A stretch of 34,709 nt of DNA. Origin: an uncultured Bacilli bacterium (GTDB lineage: Bacteria > Bacillota_I > Bacilli_A > RF39 > UBA660). A model generated the notes under the pieces. The model was not told the origin of the DNA, did not search any database, and worked only from the letters and a program-made list of their open reading frames with translations. Each line of letters begins with the position of its first letter. Positions within the stretch are counted from its first letter, which is position 1. Positions 16,437 through 23,494 of this stretch are shown here, piece by piece. Where the stretch lies: positions 1-34,709 of the forward strand of contig CANQHQ010000013.1 in the NCBI GenBank assembly GCA_947623825.1, in the 5' to 3' direction. A program made the position numbers and the translations under genes.

Positions 16437-17213
16437 GTGAAAAAAATCAGTAGTGAAAATCTGAATTATTTATTGATGGGTGTGGTCGTGACGTTACTCA
16501 TCGCTTTGGTTCTTGTTCTTATTATCATGAAACCTTTTTCTCGATTACAGAATGCTTCTTCTGATCGTCCGTCTAGTTCTCATACAGAAGAGAAGACACC
16601 AGCACCTACGGATCAAGATGAACCGGTAACTCCGACACCTGAGGAGACACCGGTACCTACGCCAGTAGTGACGCCACCACCTGTGGTGACGACTCCTTCT
16701 ACACCAACACCAAATCCTATTCCAGAAGAGAAAGGGTCAGAGGAGATGTTGATTCAATATTTTGATGGAGAAGTGAATGAAATTGAAAATCATTCGTCCG
16801 ATGTTTCTTTTGTCGAAAAAGCGAAAACAACGTTTCATAATATTGTAGATTTTATCTTTTATGGTAAAGAGATAAAAGGGTATACTTTTTCTGAACTTAC
16901 GACGCAAGCAAAATTGAAAATTATTTCTTTAGCGCTTAAGTTAGATAATAAGATTGATCAATATTTTCCGAATTATAAAGAAAAAATCAAAGAATCTTAT
17001 GTCAATATCAAAGGAAAATTGGCTGCTTTTTACTTAGAATTGACCCAATCTCTATGTGAATCAGTTGGAGAAGTTACTTGTAATCAAGCCAAACAGGATT
17101 TTCAATCCATGAAAGAAAGTTTTGGGTTTACTTGGGAATTATTGAAAGAACTTGGTTCAAAAGGAAAAGAAAAAATTTTGGAGTTTTATTGGAATCTAAG
17201 AGATGGAAATTAA
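16437..17213 (+). CDS. Membrane-anchored protein with Pro/Thr linker and helical C-terminal domain
   Basis: The protein has 258 residues. The N-terminal helix (about 10-32) is followed by a Pro/Thr-rich linker (about 45-98, PTPEETPVPTPVVTPPPVV) that could span the cell wall. The C-terminal domain is charged and helical, with two cysteines (C-ESVGEVT-C). The GTG start follows AAGGGGTG. I recognise no family. It is the last + strand gene before the chromosomal housekeeping genes, and the layout suits a wall-spanning accessory of the surface structure. Confidence 0.55.
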   Translation: MKKISSENLNYLLMGVVVTLLIALVLVLIIMKPFSRLQNASSDRPSSSHTEEKTPAPTDQDEPVTPTPEETPVPTPVVTPPPVVTTPSTPTPNPIPEEKGSEEMLIQYFDGEVNEIENHSSDVSFVEKAKTTFHNIVDFIFYGKEIKGYTFSELTTQAKLKIISLALKLDNKIDQYFPNYKEKIKESYVNIKGKLAAFYLELTQSLCESVGEVTCNQAKQDFQSMKESFGFTWELLKELGSKGKEKILEFYWNLRDGN

Positions 17214-17296
17214 GTTTTTCTTTCTGTATATTTTTGAAAAGAAAAATCAATACTATTAATGGTTATCAGTTAATAAAATAAATTAGGTGATGCCTG

Positions 17297-17518
17297 TTGT
17301 ATCGGTTTTTCTTTTTTTTACTTGGTTTTGGCTTTATGGTGATCGGTTTCACTTACTTGATTCTTTATTTAAATCTTTTCACTTTTGGATATAGTTTTTT
17401 GGATTATTTAATATTTGTATCTAGAAGAATGGAATGTTATTTTTCGCTTGTGGGTTTTTTCATCATCAGTTTTGTTATCTTTACGAGTGGGAGGCATACG
17501 CATGATTACGATTTATGA
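17297..17518 (+). CDS. Small two-helix membrane protein of unknown function
   Basis: The protein has 73 residues and two hydrophobic helices (about 4-28 and 46-64). The TTG start is supported by TAGGTGA ending 6 bp before it. It overlaps the next gene by 17 bp in another frame, so the two are probably cotranscribed and translationally linked. No motif suggests a function. The 83 bases before it hold only a weak A/T stem and no convincing promoter. Confidence 0.55.
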   Translation: MYRFFFFLLGFGFMVIGFTYLILYLNLFTFGYSFLDYLIFVSRRMECYFSLVGFFIISFVIFTSGRHTHDYDL

Positions 17519-18155
17519 TATTTTAGTTAATTTTAGTGATTCGTATTTATATGATTTTTACGAATGGGGCGTGAATGATGAAGTAGAAAATTTAAAAAAG
17601 ATTGGATTATTTCGTATTTCCATGAAAGAAATGGATGAGGTAATCGATAATAAAATTCAAGTTACAGAGGATTTTCTTTTGAAGATTTATCGGACGTGTG
17701 AGGCTTATACAAAAAATAGTATTCAAGTGATTCCTTATGCTTGTTTGTTTTCTGATGGTTCTAGAGTTCTTGCCGTCGAATGGGATAGTAAAGGAGTTTC
17801 TCAATGTAAAAGCAAATTAATTTTGGAAGAGGAAGAAGATGTATTAGAGGTCGTTTCTGATGTTTCTCCTTGTGCTTTTTCTTATCGAATTATAAGACCA
17901 GAAAAAAATCGTTTCTTTTTGACTCGGAAAGAATTAAAAATGAAACGGTATTTGATTTCAGAAATTAAAGAATCCTACGAGAATAAAAAGTATGAAAAGT
18001 TAAAATTTTTATATGAGGAATATTTTGAAAAAGAGGAGAAAGATTATCAAATTATGAAGAATCAGCTCCTTGATAGCATGAATGATTTTTTGGATAGTAA
18101 ACATTTCGCTTTGTATGAACTATTACGTCTTTCTCATAAGAAAAAACAAGTATAA
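17502..18155 (+). CDS. yjbA: YjbA/DUF3603-like protein
   Basis: The protein has 217 residues and is soluble. The opening ITIYDILVNFSDSYLYDFYEWGVNDEVENL follows the pattern of the YjbA family (DUF3603), which starts with a H-D-x-W-V-N-W ... F-H-E-W-R-x-D-D motif. The C-terminal half is charged and coiled-coil-like. In Bacillus subtilis yjbA lies beside trpS, and trpS is the next gene here, though convergent. GGGAGG precedes ATG 17502. The biochemical role of the family is not known to me. Confidence 0.6.
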   Translation: MITIYDILVNFSDSYLYDFYEWGVNDEVENLKKIGLFRISMKEMDEVIDNKIQVTEDFLLKIYRTCEAYTKNSIQVIPYACLFSDGSRVLAVEWDSKGVSQCKSKLILEEEEDVLEVVSDVSPCAFSYRIIRPEKNRFFLTRKELKMKRYLISEIKESYENKKYEKLKFLYEEYFEKEEKDYQIMKNQLLDSMNDFLDSKHFALYELLRLSHKKKQV

Positions 18156-18180
18156 AAAAACTGTTAGATGATTCTAACAG
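18154..18180 (-). terminator. trpS terminator
   Basis: An 8-bp perfect stem CTGTTAGA/TCTAACAG (18161-18180) with a 4-base loop is followed, on the minus strand, by seven T residues (the A run at 18154-18160). It starts one base after the trpS stop. Transcripts from the + strand gene could form the hairpin but lack a T tract. Confidence 0.75.
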
Positions 18181-18181
18181 T

Positions 18182-19195
18182 CTAATCAAAGTTTTCATAA
18201 TCGATTTGCATTTTTTCTTTGACTTCTTTTACTACTTCTTTGGCTTTTTCCCTTGCTTCTTTGCTTCCTTTTTCTAGGATTTCTTTGACTTCTTCGGAAT
18301 GTTCTAAATAATAGCTTCTTTTTTCGCGGATTGGTTCTAAGAATTCATTCATTTTTTCGATGAGTTCTTTTTTACATTGAACACAACCACGGGTACCATT
18401 TTTACATTCTTCACAGACAGTGTGGATATTTTCGTTTTTAATTAATTTATGATAGTAATAAACCATACAAATATCTGGATTGGCTGGGTCATCTTTTTTG
18501 ATTTTATTTGGATCTGTGATAGCATTCATTATTTTGTCGTGAATGGTTTTTTCATCATCAGAAAGATAGATGGCATTTCCTAAAGATTTTCCCATTTTTT
18601 CACTTCCATCGAGTCCTTTGATTCTTGGTGTTTCCGATAAAAGTGGTTCTGGTTCTAGGAGGGTTTTTCCATAGATATGATTAAACTTTCGGACGATTTC
18701 ACGACATTGTTCAATGAGAGGTAATTGATCTTCTCCTACAGGAATCCATTCTCCTCGAAAAGCTGTGATATCGGCTGCTTGACTGACTGGGTATCCGACA
18801 AATCCATAAGTTACGCTTTCTCCTTCGTTTCCAAATAACGCTTTCTTTTGCGCAATTTCTGTCTTTACGGTTGGGTTTCGATAAAGTCTTGCGATGGTAA
18901 CTAAATTCGAATAAAAGACAGTTAGTTCTGCGATTTCTGGAATCTTTGACTGTAGAAAAAGATGAACTTTATTTGGATCGATTCCGGCAGATAGGATATC
19001 TATGGTGATTTCTTTTACATTTTTTCTTACTTTTTCTGGATGGTCAAAGTTATCGGTCAAGGCCTGTACATCCGCAATTTCAAGGTAGAAGTCGTAGTCT
19101 TCTTGTAGTTTTAACCAATTTTGACATGCGCCAAAGTAGTGTCCTAAATGAAGATTTCCTGTGGGACGAATTCCGGTTAAAATTGTTTTTTTCAT
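18182..19195 (-). CDS. trpS: Tryptophanyl-tRNA synthetase
   Basis: The enzyme has 337 residues and charges tRNA-Trp with tryptophan in the cytoplasm. It is a class I synthetase of normal length (about 330). The HIGH-type motif is HLGH at 16-19 and the KMSKS-type motif is KMGKS at 200-204. A Cys-rich part, CEECKNGTRGCVQC, lies at 261-274. The start was set at the ATG with GAGGAGAG six bases before it; an upstream ATG at 19219 would add eight residues and lacks such a site. It is the only minus-strand gene in the first 30 kb. No T-box leader is visible before it. Confidence 0.95.
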   Translation of the reverse strand: MKKTILTGIRPTGNLHLGHYFGACQNWLKLQEDYDFYLEIADVQALTDNFDHPEKVRKNVKEITIDILSAGIDPNKVHLFLQSKIPEIAELTVFYSNLVTIARLYRNPTVKTEIAQKKALFGNEGESVTYGFVGYPVSQAADITAFRGEWIPVGEDQLPLIEQCREIVRKFNHIYGKTLLEPEPLLSETPRIKGLDGSEKMGKSLGNAIYLSDDEKTIHDKIMNAITDPNKIKKDDPANPDICMVYYYHKLIKNENIHTVCEECKNGTRGCVQCKKELIEKMNEFLEPIREKRSYYLEHSEEVKEILEKGSKEAREKAKEVVKEVKEKMQIDYENFD

Positions 19196-19349
19196 AATAT
19201 CTCTCCTCGTATCTCTCATTTTATCATATTTTCTTGTGGTTGAAAACCATTTCTATTTTCTGTTTTTTTAAAAAATGATGGATTTTATTTTGCTTTTTCT
19301 ATGTATATTTTTTTCTTTCTTGGTCATTCTACAAATGAGGAGGGAAAAG

Positions 19350-19886
19350 ATGAAAAAGTTTGGAATTTTGATGATGACCATTTTCCTTTTGGTTGGATGT
19401 ACTCCGATGGGAAATACTCCCACTCGAAAAGTCGAAGAATTTTTAGGAAAATATCAGACCCAAGAGGAAGTCGTTTTAAAACAGTTAGATGAAGTGATTG
19501 ATACAGCTGGTACGATGACTAAAGAACAGAAAGAAAAGTATCGGGATTTGATGAAGAAACAATACAAGAACTTGTCTTACAAAATCAAAGAAGATACGGA
19601 AGATGGAGATACGGCCACAGTAGAAGTAGAGATTGAAGTGTTTGATTATGCGACAGCGATTAAAAATGCGGAATCTTATTTGCTTACTCATCAAGAAGAA
19701 TTTTTGGATGAAGAAACGAATCAAGTGGACGATGAAAAATTCGTTGATTACAAATTAAAACAGATGGATGAGACGAAAGATAAATCAAAATATACACTTC
19801 ATTTTGTTTTAAATAAGAAAGATCAAGAGTGGAAGTTAGAAGATATTACGGATATTGATCGTCAAAAAATTCATGGATTATATTAA
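19350..19886 (+). CDS. Lipoprotein of unknown function
   Basis: The protein has 178 residues. MKKFGILMMTIFLLVGC is a lipoprotein signal peptide with lipobox L-V-G-C at about residues 14-17. The mature part is charged and lysine/glutamate-rich, with a beta-rich core (TATVEVEIEVFDYATAI ... YTLHFVLNKKDQEWKLED) like small NTF2/DUF-type lipoproteins. GAGGAGGGA just before ATG 19350 decides the start over an upstream ATG at 19275. It is divergent from trpS and ends in its own terminator. Confidence 0.7.
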   Translation: MKKFGILMMTIFLLVGCTPMGNTPTRKVEEFLGKYQTQEEVVLKQLDEVIDTAGTMTKEQKEKYRDLMKKQYKNLSYKIKEDTEDGDTATVEVEIEVFDYATAIKNAESYLLTHQEEFLDEETNQVDDEKFVDYKLKQMDETKDKSKYTLHFVLNKKDQEWKLEDITDIDRQKIHGLY

Positions 19887-19907
19887 GAGAGATTCTCTCT
19901 TTTTTTC
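19885..19907 (+). terminator. Intrinsic terminator of the lipoprotein gene
   Basis: AAGAGAG (19885-19891), loop ATT, CTCTCTT (19895-19901) and a T run to 19907. The 7-bp stem starts inside the TAA stop codon. Confidence 0.8.
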
Positions 19908-19932
19908 TTTTTTAGGAATTATCATCGAAATC

Positions 19933-19962
19933 TTGCACTTTCAGAATAGAATATGTTAGAAT
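19933..19962 (+). promoter_or_regulatory. Extended -10 promoter
   Basis: TTGCAC (19933-19938), 18-bp spacer and TGTTAGAAT (19954-19962, extended -10). It lies 35 bp before ATG 19998. Confidence 0.6.
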
Positions 19963-19997
19963 GATAATGTTTGAATAAAATAGTAAAGAGGGAATTT

Positions 19998-20387
19998 ATG
20001 ATACGGATTACACAAATATTTTTAGCAGATTTTATTATGATGATTCTTCCGACCCTTTCTTCTACCACCGCTTATGCGAGTGTTACTTCGCCTTTTACTT
20101 TGACGAGTGGCGCTTTGACGAGTAGTATGGGGTCGCATTCTATTTGTGAAGGAGAACATCCTCTTCCTTCTTCTTCTGGGATTTCCAGTATTACAACAGG
20201 AGCTTCTATCCTCGTTTCGAGTACGTTCAATACATCTTATACGCTAGAGTGTTTAAAGACCACAGAAATGTATTTAGAAACGATGGATGAGGAACAGTTA
20301 CATCATTTGATTGGAAAACTGGAAGAGAAAGAAATTTCGTTTTCGTTAGAAGAAACGCATCTATTATTGAAAAAAAGAGAAGAGTAA
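19998..20387 (+). CDS. Small secreted protein, Ser/Thr-rich, unknown function
   Basis: The protein has 129 residues. The N-terminus (MIRITQIFLADFIMMILPTLSS) is hydrophobic and ends near A-Y-A-S, like a signal peptide. A Ser/Thr/Gly-rich middle with two cysteines follows, and then a charged helical C-terminus (EEQLHHLIGKLEEKEISFSLEETHLLLKKREE). AGAGGGAAT upstream supports ATG 19998. It has its own promoter and terminator. I recognise no family. Confidence 0.55.
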   Translation: MIRITQIFLADFIMMILPTLSSTTAYASVTSPFTLTSGALTSSMGSHSICEGEHPLPSSSGISSITTGASILVSSTFNTSYTLECLKTTEMYLETMDEEQLHHLIGKLEEKEISFSLEETHLLLKKREE

Positions 20388-20418
20388 GTTGATTAGAAAG
20401 TGGACTAACTCTTTTTTT
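20381..20418 (+). terminator. Intrinsic terminator upstream of the split dacB-like gene
   Basis: AGAGTAAGT (20381-20389) pairs with ACTAACTCT (20404-20412) with one mismatch, and T residues continue to 20418. The stop codon of the small secreted protein is in the left arm. It isolates the dacB-like gene from upstream transcription, so that gene needs its own promoter. Confidence 0.75.
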
Positions 20419-20423
20419 GTTTT

Positions 20424-20431
20424 CATATAGT
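20424..20431 (+). promoter_or_regulatory. Candidate sigma-E-type -10 element of the dacB-like operon
   Basis: CATATAGT fits the CATAnnnT -10 form known for the mother-cell factor sigma-E of Bacillus. It lies 18 bp before the TTG start, directly after a terminator. The same CATATAGTT stands at 33466 before yunB. I do not see a convincing -35 box at either place and no sigma-A promoter here, so this remains inference. Confidence 0.4.
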
Positions 20432-20448
20432 TGGATAGGTGATGATTC

Positions 20449-20628
20449 TTGAGAAAAGCCATTCTTTTGTTTTTCCTTTTTCTTCTTTTGCCTTGGCAGG
20501 TATCCGCTCTTTCGGTCTCGAGTGCTTCTGCCTGCCTGATGGATATGGATAGTGGGAGAGTCTTTTTTGAAAAAAATGCTCATGATGCTCGCCTCATTGC
20601 GTCTATTACTAATATTATGACTACATAG
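20449..20628 (+). pseudogene. dacB: 5' part of interrupted D-Ala-D-Ala carboxypeptidase (dacB-like)
   Basis: The TTG start has TAGGTGATG before it. The 59-codon fragment encodes a signal peptide (LFFLFLLLPWQVSALS) and the start of a DacA/DacB-type penicillin-binding protein (ACLMDMDSGRVFFEKNAHDARLIASIT). It reaches the catalytic Ser (S52) and then runs into element DNA, ending N-I-M-T-T-stop. Host sequence stops at the AA of 20611-20612. The lysine codon of S-x-T-K is therefore AAT (Asn) here. Joined at AA to 25134-26040 it gives an in-frame 356-residue enzyme. It would act outside the membrane, removing the terminal D-Ala of peptidoglycan stem peptides. The gene is interrupted rather than decayed: neither half has another defect. 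Confidence 0.88.
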
Positions 20629-20643
20629 TGATTAATCAAGAAT
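20611..20643 (+). other. attL: left junction of the serine-recombinase element
   Basis: The crossover dinucleotide is AA (20611-20612). To its right is the P' half: an arm TTATGACTACATAGTGAT (20615-20632) exactly complementary to 25112-25129. The match continues imperfectly to 20643 (26 of 29 bases in all). To the left is dacB coding sequence (B half). Confidence 0.85.
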
Positions 20644-20728
20644 ATGTAAGAATACAAAATATATGTCGTAATAATTATACTGTTTCTTATGATATTAGTT
20701 TAAATATAGTTATATATTTTAATTAGTT

Positions 20729-20757
20729 ACAGACTTATGTAGTCTGTTAGACTTTTT
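20729..20757 (+). terminator. Possible terminator near the left end of the element
   Basis: ACAGACT (20729-20735) pairs with AGTCTGT (20741-20747) around a 5-base loop; TTAGAC separates it from a six-T run. The gap before the T run makes it weaker than the next one. The loop and right arm contain ATGTAGTC, also found in the att arms, perhaps by chance. Confidence 0.4.
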
Positions 20758-20787
20758 TCAAATTCTATCGACTTTGTCAATAGTTTG

Positions 20788-20819
20788 AAAGATGATAAAA
20801 CCAAATATCATCTTTTTTT
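20788..20819 (+). terminator. Strong intrinsic terminator at the left end of the element
   Basis: A 10-bp perfect stem AAAGATGATA (20788-20797) / TATCATCTTT (20806-20815) with an 8-base loop is followed by T residues to 20819. It would stop transcription entering from the dacB-like promoter, so the downstream dacB part and spmA-spmB are cut off from that promoter while the element is present. Confidence 0.85.
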
Positions 20820-21091
20820 GTTATTGAAGAACATAATATTTTAACAATTGATTGTTATAAATAAAAATGATATTCAAACATTTTATTATGATAATCTATT
20901 TGAAAAAATTAGTTATAATTTTGATGAAAAATGCAATAATTTTTATAATACTTAAAAATGTAAAAGAAAGTGAATATAAGTTTTGTAATATAAGTGTTAT
21001 AGATAGTGAAACTATTTTTCATAAACTTGCTAATTAAGTTTAATATAATGTATAATATTATCAACAAAAATAAAAAAAGGGAGTAAAAGAT
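20820..21091 (+). promoter_or_regulatory. A+T-rich intergenic region with promoter for the HEPN-like gene
   Basis: From 20629 to 21091 no gene is visible. After the terminators the DNA is extremely A+T-rich. The best promoter is TTGCTA (21027-21032), 18-bp spacer, TATAAT (21051-21056), with AAAAGGGAG as ribosome site before ATG 21092. A second TATAAT overlaps at 21044-21049. I see nothing else I can name between 20820 and 21026. Confidence 0.5.
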
Positions 21092-23062
21092 ATGAGAAAA
21101 GTATATGATAAAGAACAATTTTTATTTACCAAAGAAGAATTAAAAAAGTTTTTATTAGGTAAAATTAAGGAAGAGAATGAACCCTATAAAGAATATCTAT
21201 TTCTCAATCCCAATGAAATTATTTTAGATTATTTGGATAAATACATTGATTTTATCACTGAATATTCCCAAAAACAAAAAATGATTTGTAATTACAGGAA
21301 TAATTTTGGTAATCTTTTTCCTGTAGATTCTTCCTATCAAATTTTAAGAGAAACTTACTTTGTTAAATGTGATGAAGACCAGTATATATTATGGTATTAT
21401 ACTTCAAAAGATGATAGTATACACAACTCTCGCAACATTAAATTATTAAACTATATTTTGAAAAAATTTCCTAATCTTGAAATTTTTCGAAATGATATAA
21501 AATTCAAAATTGCTGAACTAAAAAATATCCAAAATTTCGAAAAAACAGCAAAGAAAAATCAATTAATAACATTGAAACAGCGAATTAAAGAATTTGAAGA
21601 ATATGATATAATTTCTAAAATTGAAGATAGTTTTAAATTAGATTATAATGACGTTAAACATGAATTGTATCATTTCATAGATTTACCTAATATTACTTTA
21701 GAAGACAAGTGTATCATTTATTATTTAATATTAGTAGCTACTAAAAATATCTATTTTGGTCATAAATTAAATGGAGATCAAAGACAAAAATATTATAATG
21801 AATTTATCGAAAATATTCCTATCTATTTAGACTTTTTGGATAGTAATAGAGATAAAGTTACTAAGGAACTTGTTTACAATAAATCATGTGATGCAAGAGT
21901 TCCTTTATGGGCTTTACTACATAATGATTATGATTATAACTATATTTATCTACAAGATTTTTATTACCCCGATTTAAATTATGAGACTTTAAAAGAAATA
22001 GTAGGGCGTATTTATTTTAGTCGTTGTATTGAGGAAAAAGAATACTCTAAAGCGGAAAATTTCATTAAAAAACATCCTGTTCATTTAATTGATGAATTGA
22101 AAACTTTATCTAAAATAAGTTATGGCCACCAAAACTCTATAGTAAATCGTTTAAAGTCTAGTATCAACGATGAATACAATTTAATTAAAAATGATGTTCA
22201 CCAAGAAATTGACAGTTTTTTAAATACTGAAGATAGCGCTATTATCGATCTCCGTATTAAACCGATGCTTCATTTTTTAATTAGTTATTATTATTATCTA
22301 GAATATAAAAATGATAATTATACTAAAGATGCCTTATTTAACTTTTTAAATTTATTTAAAACTAAATATGAAATTGATAATTTTTTACAGGCTTGTAAAT
22401 ATGAAAACCTAACACAAAAAATTATAGATTTAAAAATAAGCAAACCTGATGAAGATGTTGAAAAGGCTGTAGATAATATTCATACTTTAATATCCAATGA
22501 TATTAAAGTTGATTCCTATGATTTAAACAATATCGCTACTTTATATCCCTATATTGATTTTAATAATTTAAATTCTAAAACTAAAGAGTTTGTTGCAACA
22601 GGAGAATATATTATTGCTAATTTTAATAGTAATTCTAAAAATTTTGATTATTCTGCTGCCGTTATTGAATGGTCTAAAGCAGTAGAACTTGAAATGTCAG
22701 AAAAACTAATCAAAAAACTGACGAAAGAAGAACAAAAAGAAATTAATAATTATGCTAAAAAAATCAATTCAACTTTAGAAATAAAGTTTATTCCTACAAC
22801 TTTGGGTTTATTTAATAAATTAGAAAAAAGTCACCTAGAAGATTATTTATATAAGAATTATTATAGTAAAATTTATACCTTTCAAGAAGAAGAATATAAA
22901 AATTTATGCACTTATGTAAGAGAATTAACAAAACCAAGAAATGATGCAGCACATAAAGATCACACTATTGATATAGTTACTGCTAAAGAGTGCCAAGATA
23001 GAATCCTAGCAGCTAATAAAATCTTAACAATTTTATCTAAATTACAACTTAAAACTAAATAA
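21092..23062 (+). CDS. 656-residue protein with C-terminal HEPN-like motif (candidate defence RNase)
   Basis: This is a large soluble protein without signal peptide or membrane segment, mostly helical by composition and rich in Lys, Asn, Tyr and Asp. The last 130 residues or so start with an AAVIEWSKAVELEMSEKLI helix. They contain LTKPRNDAAHKDH, where R616-N-D-A-A-H621 fits the R-x4-6-H catalytic motif of HEPN RNases, followed by an amphipathic helix. HEPN proteins often act in abortive-infection and toxin systems. The N-terminal 500 residues are unfamiliar and could be a sensor. It is the only large cargo gene of the element and has its own promoter. Family membership is inferred from the motif and the helical context. 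Confidence 0.6.
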   Translation: MRKVYDKEQFLFTKEELKKFLLGKIKEENEPYKEYLFLNPNEIILDYLDKYIDFITEYSQKQKMICNYRNNFGNLFPVDSSYQILRETYFVKCDEDQYILWYYTSKDDSIHNSRNIKLLNYILKKFPNLEIFRNDIKFKIAELKNIQNFEKTAKKNQLITLKQRIKEFEEYDIISKIEDSFKLDYNDVKHELYHFIDLPNITLEDKCIIYYLILVATKNIYFGHKLNGDQRQKYYNEFIENIPIYLDFLDSNRDKVTKELVYNKSCDARVPLWALLHNDYDYNYIYLQDFYYPDLNYETLKEIVGRIYFSRCIEEKEYSKAENFIKKHPVHLIDELKTLSKISYGHQNSIVNRLKSSINDEYNLIKNDVHQEIDSFLNTEDSAIIDLRIKPMLHFLISYYYYLEYKNDNYTKDALFNFLNLFKTKYEIDNFLQACKYENLTQKIIDLKISKPDEDVEKAVDNIHTLISNDIKVDSYDLNNIATLYPYIDFNNLNSKTKEFVATGEYIIANFNSNSKNFDYSAAVIEWSKAVELEMSEKLIKKLTKEEQKEINNYAKKINSTLEIKFIPTTLGLFNKLEKSHLEDYLYKNYYSKIYTFQEEEYKNLCTYVRELTKPRNDAAHKDHTIDIVTAKECQDRILAANKILTILSKLQLKTK

Positions 23063-23246
23063 AGAAAGAATTACTTAATTCACAATCTAATAGATTTGAT
23101 ATAGCAAAGCTATTCAAAACTTTAAAAATTAACGTTATATATATCTATAAATTATTATTTGAAAATTTAATATTTTAAATAATGATTTATAAGGTGTATT
23201 CTCTTTCAGTATGAAATACTAAATTTCAACTTAAGAAAAGTCCATG

Positions 23247-23270
23247 GAACTCAATAGAGTTCTTTTTTTT
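23247..23270 (+). terminator. Intrinsic terminator after the HEPN-like gene
   Basis: GAACTC (23247-23252), loop AATA, GAGTTC (23257-23262) and an eight-T run to 23270. It separates the cargo gene from the small-protein/recombinase pair. The rest of 23063-23306 is A+T-rich with no gene seen; a short palindrome GTATGAAATAC lies at about 23209-23219. Confidence 0.8.
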
Positions 23271-23306
23271 GGGTTTTAATAATATTCTTAATCGAAGGGA
23301 GATAAA

Positions 23307-23441
23307 ATGATAAAGTCTAGTGAACAACTTAATTATGAAATTGAATTAATTTTAAATGAAAATTTATATAAAAAGAAAGTAATCACAGAAGATATTTATA
23401 AAAAGGTTAATGAAAGATTACTTAAATTAATAGAAATGTAA
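23307..23441 (+). CDS. 44-residue SHOCT-like small protein upstream of the recombinase
   Basis: The protein is MIKSSEQLNYEIELILNENL followed by YKKKVITEDIYKKVNERLLKL and IEM. The S-x-E-Q-L-N-Y-E start, helix and (V/L)IT-(E)-(D/E)-x-Y-K-K pattern resemble short SHOCT-type proteins often found just before large serine recombinases in Firmicutes elements. GAAGGGAG lies before ATG 23307. It ends 53 bp before the recombinase start and is probably cotranscribed with it. It may help DNA binding or recombination direction; that is a guess from position. Confidence 0.6.
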   Translation: MIKSSEQLNYEIELILNENLYKKKVITEDIYKKVNERLLKLIEM

Positions 23442-23453
23442 AATAAGAAATAA

Positions 23454-23480
23454 ACCTATTAATGATAGTGGTTAATAGGT
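23454..23480 (+). promoter_or_regulatory. 9-bp inverted repeat directly before the recombinase ribosome site
   Basis: ACCTATTAA (23454-23462) and TTAATAGGT (23472-23480) form a perfect 9-bp stem with a 9-base loop. AGAAAGGAG, the ribosome site of the recombinase, follows immediately. There is no T tract, so it is not a terminator. It could be an operator or an RNA hairpin that tunes recombinase expression. Confidence 0.5.
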
Positions 23481-23494
23481 AGAAAGGAGACATT

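Noticed and set aside
17214-17296. A/T stem TTTTTCTTT...AAAGAAAAA as a terminator
   Set aside because: It has no G+C in the stem beyond one pair and no following T run, so it is probably a chance pairing of A/T-rich DNA.
19196-19349. T-box leader before trpS or a riboswitch between trpS and the lipoprotein gene
   Set aside because: The gap is only about 150 bp, with no T-box sequence or antiterminator-like hairpin.
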